NCBI RefSeq assembly: GCF_014256275.1
Contig: NZ_JACCFE010000002.1
Coordinates: forward strand, 4,134,001-4,198,000
From: Rhodococcus sp. 4CII
GTDB taxonomy: Bacteria; Actinomycetota; Actinomycetes; Mycobacteriales; Mycobacteriaceae
DNA: 64,000 bases
Reading direction: 5' to 3'
Both the position numbers and the translations under genes were made by a program. Below, in pieces: positions 9,022-16,633 of the stretch. Position 1 is the first letter of the stretch. Each line of letters opens with the position of its first letter. The notes beneath the pieces were generated by a model. It was not told the DNA's origin. It made no database searches and worked only from the letters and a program-made list of their open reading frames with translations.

Positions 9022-9603
9022 TCAGCCGATGTTGGCGTGGCGCTCCCACAACCGCTGCGCGGTCTGGTCCGCGTTGTCCCACAGCGACTGGAACAGAGCG
9101 TCGAACGCGAGGAGCACGGACTGCTCGAACAGGCTGCCGGCGTACTGGCGGGTGAGAGCGGCACTGTGGTCCTGCTTGTCCGCGGCCGGCAGGATCAGGA
9201 CCTCGTCGGCGCGCCGCGCAAGCGGCGAGTCGGCGGCAGTGGTGACCGCAAGGACCGCGGCGTCGACCTTCCTCGCGGTGTCGGCGGCAGCGACCACCGA
9301 CGCGGTGGTGCCGGAGCCGGACACGGCGATCAGCACGTCGCCGGCGCCGATGGCGGGGGCGGTGACCTCCCCGGCCACGTGCACGCGCAGACCGAGATGC
9401 ATCAGCCGCATCGCGGCCATCTGCACGGCCAGGCCGCTGCGGCCGTTGCCGATCACGAACACCGCGCGGGCGGCGGTGATGACGGTGGCGGCGCGGTCCC
9501 ACTGCTCGGCCGCGACGGAATTGAGCAGTCGCGCGTTCTCGTCGAGCACGATGCGGCGCCCGTCGTGAAACCGTGTGCGTGTCTGCTCGACGGTGACAGT
9601 CAT
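9022..9603 (-). CDS. hxlB: 6-phospho-3-hexuloisomerase
   Basis: A 193-residue SIS-domain isomerase converting 3-hexulose 6-phosphate to fructose 6-phosphate, the second step of the ribulose-monophosphate pathway. The SIS motifs FVIGNGRSGLAVQMAAMRL and AVSGSGTTASVV are clear, and the C-terminal FEQSVLLAFDALF helix is typical of PHI. The start at 9603 follows a strong CCGAGGAGGAT ribosome site. It is the first gene of the hxlBA operon, divergent from the LuxR gene at 9744 across 140 bases that hold a perfect palindrome. Confidence 0.93.
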   Translation of the reverse strand: MTVTVEQTRTRFHDGRRIVLDENARLLNSVAAEQWDRAATVITAARAVFVIGNGRSGLAVQMAAMRLMHLGLRVHVAGEVTAPAIGAGDVLIAVSGSGTTASVVAAADTARKVDAAVLAVTTAADSPLARRADEVLILPAADKQDHSAALTRQYAGSLFEQSVLLAFDALFQSLWDNADQTAQRLWERHANIG

Positions 9604-9627
9604 GATCCTCCTCGGTGATGGCCTGAC

Positions 9628-9644
9628 CCTTGGTGCACTCAAGG
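9628..9644 (-). promoter_or_regulatory. Interrupted inverted repeat in the hxlB leader
   Basis: CCTTG and CAAGG half-sites are separated by 7 bases, 25 bases upstream of the hxlB start. This is a candidate regulator site, weaker than the palindrome at 9693. Confidence 0.35.
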
Positions 9645-9692
9645 CTGCCGACCGTCGCCGCGTCCGGCACCCGGTCGCCCGGCGAGTGCGGG

Positions 9693-9708
9693 CTAGCCGA
9701 TCGGCTAG
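9693..9708. promoter_or_regulatory. Perfect 16-bp palindrome between hxlB and the LuxR gene
   Basis: CTAGCCGATCGGCTAG is a perfect palindrome about midway between the divergent starts (90 bases from hxlB, 36 from the LuxR start). Its position and symmetry suit an operator for a dimeric regulator, perhaps the adjacent LuxR-type protein acting on hxlBA and on itself. Confidence 0.6.
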
Positions 9709-9743
9709 TGCCGCGGCGCGGCCACAGCCCATACCGTGGACGC

Positions 9744-11048
9744 GTGGTGAGCGTCGAAGACCCCGATCTACTCCAGACCGATCCGTGGATCGCGATGCGG
9801 TCGGTGATCGCCGGACCGTTGCCGAAAATCGCGGCCCGATTTTCGCGGTTTCTGGCCGGGGTGTGGCCGCACGATGCGCTGGTGATCTTCACCCGCGAGT
9901 GCACCGGTCGCCCCCGTAAGGTTGCCGGGGCCCGCGAGATCGTCGACCGCGTGACCATCGACGAACTCGACGACATCAAGCGGGCGATCGACCTCGGCGA
10001 GACTTTCGACGGAATCCGCTCGTTCGGGGGCGGCCGCCGCCGCATCTGGGCGGTGCGCGATGCCGGCGACACCCTGCTGGTGCTGGTGCCGAAGCGATCG
10101 TCGCCGGATGCGCCCGGCAGGACGGTGGCGGCGCTGTTCGGGATGGTGGCCACGTCCATTCAACAGCAGGTCGCGCAGGCCAGCCCCGATTATCTGGCCG
10201 AATCGCGGGCCGCATCGAGTGAGCGGGCCCGCACCATCGCCGAACTCACCGAGGTGCACGAGGCCACGCTGTCGTCGATTCTCGGGACGCTGCGTTCGCA
10301 CGACCTCGACGATCGCCGCTCCCGGATCACCGCGAGCGAAACGGCCTCGGCGGCCCTGATCGCGTTGCGGTCGGCCGGGGCCGCCGACCGGGCGTTGTCC
10401 GAGGAGGCGGTCACCACTGCGTTCGCCCGGCTGCAGGGCGAACTACGACCACTGTTGCGGCACCGGGACGTCGACCTGGAGTACATCGATCCGCCCGCGG
10501 ATGGGCGGCCGCTTCCTGGGGAGGTCGCACACGCGGCGCGGGCGATGGTGCGCGCCATCGTCCTCGCGTTCGGCGCGCAACCCGTGCTGGCTCGGTTGCG
10601 GATCGCGTGGGATTGCGACGGCGACAACGTACTGATCGAGGTCCGTGACCAGGGGCCCGGCGCGATCGACGAGGGGGCCCTGACGCGGCAGTTGGCCGGG
10701 CGTCTGCAGACGTTGCGCGGGCGGATCGATATCGAGTCGATCACAGGGTGGGGCAGCCGGGTCATGCTCACCATCCCGCTGGACCCGCCCGCCGCCAGAC
10801 CCGACGAGCACCTGCTGTCCACCCTGAACCCCCGCGAACTCGAGGTCCTCGCGCACCTCGGCGCCGGCAAACGCAATCGTGCCATCGCCGAGCACCTCGG
10901 AATCAGCGAGAGCACCATCAAGTTTCACGTCGCCGGTGTGCTGAAGAAGCTCGACGTCGCCAACCGCGGAGAGGCCGGGGCGATCGGGATCAGAGCCGGC
11001 ATCGTGTTGGGTGCGGCAGAAGCCGGTGCCCACTGGAACCGGGAATGA
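9744..11048 (+). CDS. LuxR-family regulator with a degenerate histidine-kinase ATPase domain
   Basis: A 434-residue protein starting at GTG 9744. The N-terminal about 190 residues look like a small sensor domain, followed by a helical segment (LTEVHEATLSSILGTLRSHD) at the place of a dimerisation helix. Then comes a GHKL-like fold (VLIEVRDQGPGAIDEGALTR, GWGSRVMLTIPL, about 300-350). The C-terminus is a LuxR helix-turn-helix (LNPRELEVLAHLGAGKRNRA, ISESTIKFHVAGVLKKLDVA). This resembles a sensor kinase collapsed onto its output domain. No H-box histidine was recognised. It faces hxlBA and likely controls them, possibly sensing formaldehyde stress; that is inference. Confidence 0.78.
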   Translation: MVSVEDPDLLQTDPWIAMRSVIAGPLPKIAARFSRFLAGVWPHDALVIFTRECTGRPRKVAGAREIVDRVTIDELDDIKRAIDLGETFDGIRSFGGGRRRIWAVRDAGDTLLVLVPKRSSPDAPGRTVAALFGMVATSIQQQVAQASPDYLAESRAASSERARTIAELTEVHEATLSSILGTLRSHDLDDRRSRITASETASAALIALRSAGAADRALSEEAVTTAFARLQGELRPLLRHRDVDLEYIDPPADGRPLPGEVAHAARAMVRAIVLAFGAQPVLARLRIAWDCDGDNVLIEVRDQGPGAIDEGALTRQLAGRLQTLRGRIDIESITGWGSRVMLTIPLDPPAARPDEHLLSTLNPRELEVLAHLGAGKRNRAIAEHLGISESTIKFHVAGVLKKLDVANRGEAGAIGIRAGIVLGAAEAGAHWNRE

Positions 11049-11138
11049 CCGCGCTCCTCGGAAAGTCATTTAGTCCTCGGGTGTTTGATCGCGAGTACGG
11101 GCACGGGGGCGTTGAGGAGCCGTCGAGCGGGGCGGGGG

Positions 11139-11924
11139 TCAGCGGGCCTGGGCGAAGGCCGACTCGAACGCGTCCAGGGCGGTGTCCGGGTCACCGGCCG
11201 CCCATGCTTCGAGCCCGACGACGCCGGTGTAGCCGATTCGCTTCAGTGCGGCCGCGACACCGGCGTAGTTGATCTCGCCGGTGCCCGGCTCGCAGCGGCC
11301 GGGCACGTCCGCGACCTGGATTTCGCCGATGTACGGCAGGGCCTCGGTGACCAGGTCGATCAGGTTTCCCTCGCCGATCTGTGCGTGGTAGAGGTCGAGG
11401 TTCAGCCGGAGGTTCGGATGGTCGACCGCCCGGACGAGTGCGAGGGTGTCGGCTGCGGCGGCGAACGGCGTGCCGGGGTGATCGACGGCACGGTTGAGGT
11501 TCTCGAGCACGAATGTGCGGCCCGCGGCGGCGCCGAGTTCGGCCACCTTGCGCAGGGTGTCCGCGGCTTTGAGCCACATCGCAGGGGTGACCACCTGCAC
11601 CGGCCGTACCGGAAGTCCGCCCTCACCGAGTCCGGTTCCGTGCAGGTTGAGTCGCGGGCAGTTCAGGCGCTCGGCCACCTCCAGAGATTGGTGCGCGGTG
11701 GCCAGCAGCTCCGCGATCCCGTCCGGCTCGGTCAGGTTTCCGGTGAGATAGCCGGTCATCGAGGAGAATTCGGCGCCGGACCCGGCGAGAGCGTCGATGT
11801 CCTTGGTCGACCAGTCCCAGATCTCCACGAGCAGACCGCGTTCGGAAATTCGCTTGACCCGGTCGAGCAGTGGCAGATCGACGTACAGCATCTCGGCGCA
11901 TGCGGCCAGGCGGATCCCGGTCAT
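11139..11924 (-). CDS. TIM-barrel sugar isomerase, hydroxypyruvate isomerase-like
   Basis: A 261-residue xylose-isomerase-like TIM barrel (AP endonuclease 2 family). The segment EIQVADVPGRCEPGTGEI near residue 210 and the metal-site residues around FVLENLNRAVDHPG and LNLDLYHAQIGEG match hydroxypyruvate isomerases and related ketose isomerases. It overlaps the upstream oxidoreductase by 4 bases (ATGA), so the two form one operon. With an inositol-dehydrogenase-like partner, an inosose or keto-sugar isomerase role is equally possible. Confidence 0.8.
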   Translation of the reverse strand: MTGIRLAACAEMLYVDLPLLDRVKRISERGLLVEIWDWSTKDIDALAGSGAEFSSMTGYLTGNLTEPDGIAELLATAHQSLEVAERLNCPRLNLHGTGLGEGGLPVRPVQVVTPAMWLKAADTLRKVAELGAAAGRTFVLENLNRAVDHPGTPFAAAADTLALVRAVDHPNLRLNLDLYHAQIGEGNLIDLVTEALPYIGEIQVADVPGRCEPGTGEINYAGVAAALKRIGYTGVVGLEAWAAGDPDTALDAFESAFAQAR

Positions 11925-12958
11925 GCCGTCACCTCCGCGAGAACGTCGGCGATCTCGACGGGGCCACGGGTCGACGCGCTACGCACGGCGGCGAGGGCAA
12001 TGCTCAGCGCGGTGCGGGCGTCGGTTCCGGTCACCGGGGCGGGCGTCCCGGACCGGATCGCCTCGGTGAACGCGACGAACTCCGCGAGGTAGGCGCTGCG
12101 CAGCAGGTCGGTGTCGCGGCGGGCGGTGTCGACACCGATCCCGTTCGGTCCGTAGTACGTCATGTCGGTGGCGCGCGCGTCGCCGGCGGTGACCATGCCG
12201 CCGGAGCCGAACACCTCCGCGCGCACGTCGTATCCGTACAGTGCGCTGAAGCTCGCCTCGGCGGTCGCGATCGCCCCGTTGTCGAACTCGATCGTCACGA
12301 CGGCGGTATCGAGGTGTCCGGCCGACTTGGCGTCCGGTCGGATCAGCGCGTCGGCGAGCGCGGTGACCCGGAGCGGGCGTGCACCCGGGTTGAGGAAACA
12401 CAGCGCATCGAAATCGTGAATCAGCGTCTCCAGGAAGATCGTTCCGGGCGGAATGCGCGCCGGGTCGGCCGAGAACGGTCCGGGATCGCGGGTCACCGAC
12501 CGCAGCAGCTGCGGGATGCCGACGCGGCCTGCATCGATCGCGGCGCGAGCTGCGACCCATCCGGGTGCGAACCGTCGATTGAATCCAACCTGCAGCACCA
12601 CACCGGCGTCGGCGGCGGCCGCGACCGCACGGTCGGCCTCGGGGAGGGTTACCGCCATCGGCTTCTCGACGAACACATGCTTTCCGGCCGCGGCGGCCGC
12701 GACGACGAGCTCGGCGTGCGTGCGGGCGGGGGTGGTGATCAGGACCGCGTCGACATCCGTCCGGTCGAGCACCGCGTCCGCCGAGCGCTCGACGACGGCA
12801 ACGTCGAGGTCGGCGGCGAGACGGTCCGCGTTCGGTGTGGGATCGGCGACGGCGACGAGCGTGGCACCGGGGACATGGCGGGCGACGAGCTCGGCGTGGT
12901 TCGAACCGATTCGGCCCGCTCCCACCAACGCCAGACGCACAGGGGAATTCGTAGTCAT
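11921..12958 (-). CDS. Gfo/Idh/MocA oxidoreductase, inositol 2-dehydrogenase-like
   Basis: A 345-residue NAD(P)-dependent dehydrogenase. The N-terminal RLALVGAGRIGSNHAELVAR Rossmann motif is followed by the catalytic EKPMAVTLPEAD lysine-proline motif at about residues 95-106 and by HDFDALCFLNPG near 200, as in inositol 2-dehydrogenases. It probably oxidises a polyol or sugar and passes it to the isomerase at 11139. The promoter (13020-13048) and two tandem operators (12986-13011) sit just upstream, so the pair is likely repressed until its sugar is present. Confidence 0.85.
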   Translation of the reverse strand: MTTNSPVRLALVGAGRIGSNHAELVARHVPGATLVAVADPTPNADRLAADLDVAVVERSADAVLDRTDVDAVLITTPARTHAELVVAAAAAGKHVFVEKPMAVTLPEADRAVAAAADAGVVLQVGFNRRFAPGWVAARAAIDAGRVGIPQLLRSVTRDPGPFSADPARIPPGTIFLETLIHDFDALCFLNPGARPLRVTALADALIRPDAKSAGHLDTAVVTIEFDNGAIATAEASFSALYGYDVRAEVFGSGGMVTAGDARATDMTYYGPNGIGVDTARRDTDLLRSAYLAEFVAFTEAIRSGTPAPVTGTDARTALSIALAAVRSASTRGPVEIADVLAEVTA

Positions 12959-12985
12959 GTGATGCTCCGACCTGGAAGTTCATGG

Positions 12986-13011
12986 ACTAGTACGTTCTAC
13001 TAGTACGTTCT
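12986..13011. promoter_or_regulatory. Tandem 13-bp operator repeats upstream of the oxidoreductase operon
   Basis: The 13-mer ACTAGTACGTTCT occurs twice head to tail with no gap (12986-12998 and 12999-13011). The second copy with its next bases forms CTAGTACGTTCTAG, a palindrome with one mismatched pair. The sites lie between the predicted -10 box and the start codon at 12958, a typical place for a LacI or GntR repressor. Confidence 0.65.
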
Positions 13012-13019
13012 AGTTCGGA

Positions 13020-13048
13020 ATGCTATGCGGATCACGTCCTGGGGTCAA
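13020..13048 (-). promoter_or_regulatory. Predicted sigma-70-type promoter for the oxidoreductase operon
   Basis: Read leftward: TTGACC (13048-13043), a 17-base spacer, then TAGCAT (13025-13020). The transcription start would fall a few bases before the tandem operators. Confidence 0.5.
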
Positions 13049-13152
13049 GACCCGTCCGGGAGCCCGTGCGAACGGACGACGAGGGAAGGGGTACGAACAT
13101 GGGTTCATCGTCTGGCGCCGGTCGTGGACGTGGACTCTGCCTGGATGCGGGC

Positions 13153-13797
13153 TCAGTCGTGGCCGATCTTGTTCCAGAGCTGATGAGTGAGCCCGCTGGC
13201 GGAGGTGACGGTCTCGACGGTGAAGCGGTCTTCGATGCCGCTCAAACCCTCCCAGAGGGACACGCCGCGCCCGAGCGTGATCGGCACGACCACCAGGTGC
13301 ATGAAGTCGATCAGATCGGCTTGCAGAAACTGCCGCACGGTCGAGGGACCGCCGCCGATCCGGACGTCCTGACCGCCGGCAGCGTCCTGGGCCATGCGCA
13401 GCGCCTCCTCGGGTGAGGCGTCCACGAAGTGGAAGCTGGTTCCGTTGGGAAAGTCGATGCTGGGGTGCGGATGGTGGCTCATGACGAATACCGGTGTGTG
13501 AAATGGCGGTTCGTCACCCCACCAGCCCCGCCACCCGTCGTCGGGCCATTCGCCGGTTTGGGGGCCGAACTTGCGACGGCCCATGATCTCCGCGCCGATG
13601 CCCTGGCCCCACAGGCTGGTCAGGGCACGGTCCAGGGTGACCGGGGCGTCTACCCGGTCGACACCGTGGATGACGCGTCCGTCGAATCCGTCGAAAAGCC
13701 GTCCGGCACCGCCGATGGGGGCGTCGAACGTCACGTGGTCGCCGGCGGCGTAGCCGTCGAGGGAGATGTTCATGTTGTGGATCCTGGTGCGCGGCAT
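13153..13797 (-). CDS. Dihydrofolate reductase-family (RibD C-terminal) protein
   Basis: A 214-residue protein of the RibD_C/DHFR-like family. It has the N-terminal strand (HNMNISLDGYAAGDH), the IMGRRKFGPQTGEW segment, and the NADPH-binding VRIGGGPSTVRQFLQADLID. Family members are NADPH-dependent reductases, but most of this type have no assigned substrate. It is a single gene, divergent from the small gene at 13922. It has no tie to folate synthesis here. Confidence 0.8.
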   Translation of the reverse strand: MPRTRIHNMNISLDGYAAGDHVTFDAPIGGAGRLFDGFDGRVIHGVDRVDAPVTLDRALTSLWGQGIGAEIMGRRKFGPQTGEWPDDGWRGWWGDEPPFHTPVFVMSHHPHPSIDFPNGTSFHFVDASPEEALRMAQDAAGGQDVRIGGGPSTVRQFLQADLIDFMHLVVVPITLGRGVSLWEGLSGIEDRFTVETVTSASGLTHQLWNKIGHD

Positions 13798-13921
13798 GGC
13801 GACTCCTTCAATGCTCAGATGTGCCGGATACGCATAACCGGCGGGCGAGAATGGCCGGACTCATCGGGGAACGTTGAATATTGTGTTCCGTCGTCCCATT
13901 CCTCCGTAGGACAATCGGAGT

Positions 13922-14104
13922 ATGAAGCCTCACACCTACACGACCTACAGCATCGGGTGCGGCATCGCCTGGGTCGTCGTGTGGCTGATCATCGGCACCA
14001 CGCGACCGGAAGCCCGCTCCCGGGTCTTGCTGTTCTTTGCCGGATGGTGGACGGGGTGGACCTCGGCGACCATCGCCCGAAATGTGTACCCACCACCGCA
14101 GTGA
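13922..14104 (+). CDS. Small membrane protein, two hydrophobic segments
   Basis: A 60-residue protein with two likely membrane helices (GCGIAWVVVWLIIG and VLLFFAGWWTGWTSA) and a basic link between them (RPEARSR). The ATG follows CGGAG by a few bases. No family was recognised. An interrupted GGAAC/GTTCC repeat upstream (13868-13889) may be regulatory. Confidence 0.55.
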   Translation: MKPHTYTTYSIGCGIAWVVVWLIIGTTRPEARSRVLLFFAGWWTGWTSATIARNVYPPPQ

Positions 14105-14242
14105 GGCAGTGGGGCACCTCGCACGTCGCAACATCGTCCCGGCTGACCGCGCCCGACGATGCAACGCGCTGCAACCCTCGACCTCGTTACGTGCCCGATG
14201 TTCTCTGACTGTGAAGCAGATCACTACAGGCAGGAGTCGGTT

Positions 14243-15022
14243 ATGGGCATCGAGGGCAAGGTCGCGCTGATCACCGGAGCGGGTCAGGGCATCGGACGTG
14301 CGATCGCGTTGCGGCTGGCGTCGGATGGCGCCGACATCGCGGTCGTCGACGTCAACGGCGACAAGACGGAAGCCGTCGCCGGCGAGGTGCGGTCCCGGGG
14401 TGCGAAAGCGATCTCGATCGTGGCCGACGTGACGGCGCGCGACCAGGTCCAGGCCGCCGTCGATCAGGCCGACGACGAACTGGGCTCCTTCGACATCATC
14501 GTCAACAACGCCGGTATCGCCCAGGTCAACCCGATCGCCGACGTGACTCCGGACGAGGTGTCGCGCATTCTCGCCGTGAACGTCGAGGGTGTGCTGTGGG
14601 GTATCCAGGTGGCCGCGGCGAAGTTCAAGACACTCGGCCACGGGGGCAAGATCATCAACGCGTCGTCCATCGCCGGTCACGAGGGGTTCGCCATGCTGGG
14701 CGTGTACTCGGCGACGAAGTTCGCGGTCCGCGCGCTCACCCAGGCGGCCGCGAAGGAGTTTGCGTCCGACGGCATCACCGTCAACGCCTACTGCCCCGGC
14801 GTCGTGGGCACCGACATGTGGGTCACCATCGACGAACGGTTCGCGGAGCTCACCGGAGCGCCCAGGGGTGCGACCTTCGAGAAGTTCGTCGGCGGCATCG
14901 CCCTGGGCCGCGCCCAGACCCCGGACGACGTTGCGGCGTACGTGTCGTACCTGGCCGGTCCCGACTCCGACTACATGACGGGGCAGGCCGGCCTCATCGA
15001 CGGTGGCCTCGTGTTCCGGTGA
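14243..15022 (+). CDS. Short-chain dehydrogenase, acetoin/2,3-butanediol type
   Basis: A 259-residue classical SDR. It shows the cofactor motif ITGAGQGIGRAIAL (residues 9-22), NNAG near 88-91, catalytic Ser in ASSIAGHEG and YSATK (Y-x-x-x-K). The C-terminal YCPGVVGTDMW and the long FAELTGAPRGATFEKFVGGI loop match diacetyl/acetoin reductases, which interconvert acetoin and 2,3-butanediol with NADH. The ATG at 14243 follows CAGGAG; the open frame upstream is not needed. It appears monocistronic. A different hydroxy-ketone substrate cannot be excluded. Confidence 0.82.
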   Translation: MGIEGKVALITGAGQGIGRAIALRLASDGADIAVVDVNGDKTEAVAGEVRSRGAKAISIVADVTARDQVQAAVDQADDELGSFDIIVNNAGIAQVNPIADVTPDEVSRILAVNVEGVLWGIQVAAAKFKTLGHGGKIINASSIAGHEGFAMLGVYSATKFAVRALTQAAAKEFASDGITVNAYCPGVVGTDMWVTIDERFAELTGAPRGATFEKFVGGIALGRAQTPDDVAAYVSYLAGPDSDYMTGQAGLIDGGLVFR

Positions 15023-15068
15023 GCGGAGCTGTCGGGCCGGGGGTTTCGGGCTCGTCGTGTCGAGCGAG

Positions 15069-15473
15069 TCACGGTGTCACCCCGAAGGCGCAGCGGCAGC
15101 GGCTGGTCATCGCTGTGGCCCGCTGGTGGAAGTCGGAGACGGGGTGGCCGTCGAGGATGTCGGCGAGGACCTCGAGTTCGGTGAGCCACCACCCCATGTC
15201 GTCGATGCCGTCCTGACGGGTACCGCATCGGTGGGTGAAGACCAGTGTCGACCGCGTGGGTCCGTCCTCGACTACCTCCCAGCGCACGAGGCTCGTCTCG
15301 TCCGTGTACTCGAGCAGTGCGGGAGGTGCGGCGTGTGAGCAGCGGTGTGTTCGACCGCTCCGGCGCCGTAGCTCGAGCACAGCTTGCCAGACGTCTGCCC
15401 GTTGGTACGCCAGGTGTCGTTCCAGGCGCAGCTGGTACCGGCCCTTCTCGTCGACGGAGACGACGTCGGTCAT
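15069..15473 (-). pseudogene. SRPBCC-family protein with an apparent internal deletion
   Basis: A 134-residue frame whose two ends look like an SRPBCC (AHSA1/START-like) protein: YQLRLERHLAYQRADVWQAV at the start and ALLEYTDETSLVRWEVVEDG then GWWLTELEVLADILDG later. The middle beta-strands (normally the WF..., hydrophobic cavity part) are replaced by a short basic stretch rich in R, H and S, so roughly 25-40 residues seem lost. The frame stays open. It may be a decaying gene or a shortened variant. Confidence 0.5.
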
Positions 15474-15605
15474 CGGCGGATGTCCTCAGGCCCCGACCTT
15501 TGGCTCATTGATCTGTAACACCCCGGAGTGCGGACGCGGGGCGTCTCTGACGCGTTCTCACCGTGTACCCAGATTCGGGTCACCCTCACCGGCAATCAAG
15601 TGGGA

Positions 15606-15652
15606 AATGTGGCGGACGGGCCGTGACGACAGTGGGGGCGTCCCGCCACATT
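15606..15652. repeat. Long-looped inverted repeat upstream of the gas-vesicle-like locus
   Basis: AATGTGGCGG (15606-15615) pairs with CCGCCACATT (15643-15652); three further pairs form past one bulged C. It lies in the gap between 15474 and 15734, where no gene was seen, and may be a leader or regulator site. Confidence 0.35.
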
Positions 15653-15734
15653 GCTGCGTGTGCGCTCGCGCCGTTGGGGTACACCCTTCGTGGGGCGAGT
15701 TATGTCGAGCGGCCCCGTGTGAGGGTGATCGGTG

Positions 15735-15815
15735 ATGATCAATCTGTACTACCCACTGGCTGTGGCTCTGTACATCATCGTGGCGGTCTGGCAGGGCAAC
15801 CTCGGACACTGGTGA
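15735..15815 (+). CDS. 26-residue hydrophobic peptide
   Basis: The frame encodes a 26-residue peptide, nearly all one membrane helix (YYPLAVALYIIVAVW) ending in GNLGHW. A GAGGG-like site precedes the ATG by about 10 bases. Third codon positions are strongly G/C-rich, as in real genes here. It lies just before the gas-vesicle-like genes and is followed by a hairpin. The coding call rests only on composition and position. Confidence 0.4.
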   Translation: MINLYYPLAVALYIIVAVWQGNLGHW

Positions 15816-15847
15816 CTCGCCGAATTGCCGCCCGAACATGCGAGATG

Positions 15848-15867
15848 CCGGGTGTACCCACACCCGG
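15848..15867 (+). terminator. Hairpin after the small membrane peptide
   Basis: A perfect 8-bp stem (CCGGGTGT with ACACCCGG) with an ACCC loop, 32 bases after the stop of the 26-residue frame. It could end that transcript or act in the leader of the next gene at 15984. Confidence 0.4.
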
Positions 15868-15983
15868 ATTGAGGGTTGCCGTCTCGGGGTAGTCACCGGA
15901 ATGCGCCCCACCGAGCAGGATCCGACTACAGACCGCCGCCGGCGCCGAGGTGCATCACATCTACTCGACAAGGGGTTGGGGCG

Positions 15984-16253
15984 ATGACAACCAAAGTTCA
16001 AGTGGCGTTGGCTGTCGGCGAGGGATACATGCTCGGCCGCACGCACAAGATGAAGTTGGCGCTGATACCGGGCGCCGCCGGAACGACCAGACGATTACCC
16101 GCCGGAACGTTGGGTCTCAATACCCGGCTCCAGGCGAGTGGCAGCGAATCCGCAGACGGTGAGTACGAGCACGAAGAGCCTGAACGACCGCGGCGCCGTC
16201 CCGGTAAGGCAGCCGCGAAGACCACGCGGCGCCGGGAAGGAGCGTCGGCATGA
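15984..16253 (+). CDS. Small protein at the head of the gas-vesicle-like operon
   Basis: An 89-residue protein. Its N-terminus (VQVALAVGEGYMLGRTHKMK) recalls small proteins often found beside actinobacterial gvp genes with a VGYxLGRTxKxK motif. The C-terminal third is acidic and then strongly basic (EHEEPERPRRRPGKAAAK), probably disordered. The start ATG follows AAGGGG. Its stop overlaps the gvpA start (ATGA), so it is in the same operon. Its function is unknown; a link between vesicle and membrane is only a guess. Confidence 0.6.
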   Translation: MTTKVQVALAVGEGYMLGRTHKMKLALIPGAAGTTRRLPAGTLGLNTRLQASGSESADGEYEHEEPERPRRRPGKAAAKTTRRREGASA

Positions 16254-16633
16254 CTACGGCAGGTGGCCCCAGCTCGAGCAGCCTCGCCGACGTCATCGAC
16301 ACCATTCTCGACAAGGGCCTCGTGATCGACGCGTACGTGCGGGTCTCGTTGGTCGGTATCGAACTGCTGACCATCGACGCCCGGGTGGTGGTCGCGAGTG
16401 TCGACACCTACCTCCGGTTCGCGGAGGCGGTGAACCGGCTCGAGATCGGTAGCGAGCCGAAGGGGCTGTCCGAAATCGTGTCGGGCGCGACCGAGGGCGG
16501 CGCGAAGCACAAGACGAAGGGTGCGCTCGAAGCGGCGGGGGAGAAACTCGGCGGCCTGCTGGGCGGCGGGGAAGAAGAGGAAGAACCGGAACGTGAACGA
16601 GTGTCACGCAAGTCGACTCGAGGTGACAGGTGA
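16250..16633 (+). CDS. gvpA: Gas vesicle structural protein GvpA/GvpJ
   Basis: A 127-residue protein. Residues about 11-70 carry the GvpA core: LADVIDTILDKGLVIDAYVR, SLVGIELLTIDARVVVASVD and TYLRFAEAVNRLEI. In known vesicles this core forms the ribbed shell. The C-terminal 55 residues are an extra glycine and glutamate-rich tail (GEEEEEPERERV), longer than classic GvpA and more like GvpJ or actinobacterial GvpA. Overlaps on both sides (ATGA and GTGA) tie it to its neighbours. Only a gvpL/F gene accompanies it here. Confidence 0.85.
   Translation: MTTAGGPSSSSLADVIDTILDKGLVIDAYVRVSLVGIELLTIDARVVVASVDTYLRFAEAVNRLEIGSEPKGLSEIVSGATEGGAKHKTKGALEAAGEKLGGLLGGGEEEEEPERERVSRKSTRGDR

Noticed and set aside
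15558..16046. A 162-codon leftward frame upstream of the gas-vesicle genes
   Set aside because: It has no ribosome site or family signal, and it overlaps hairpins and the start of the operon.
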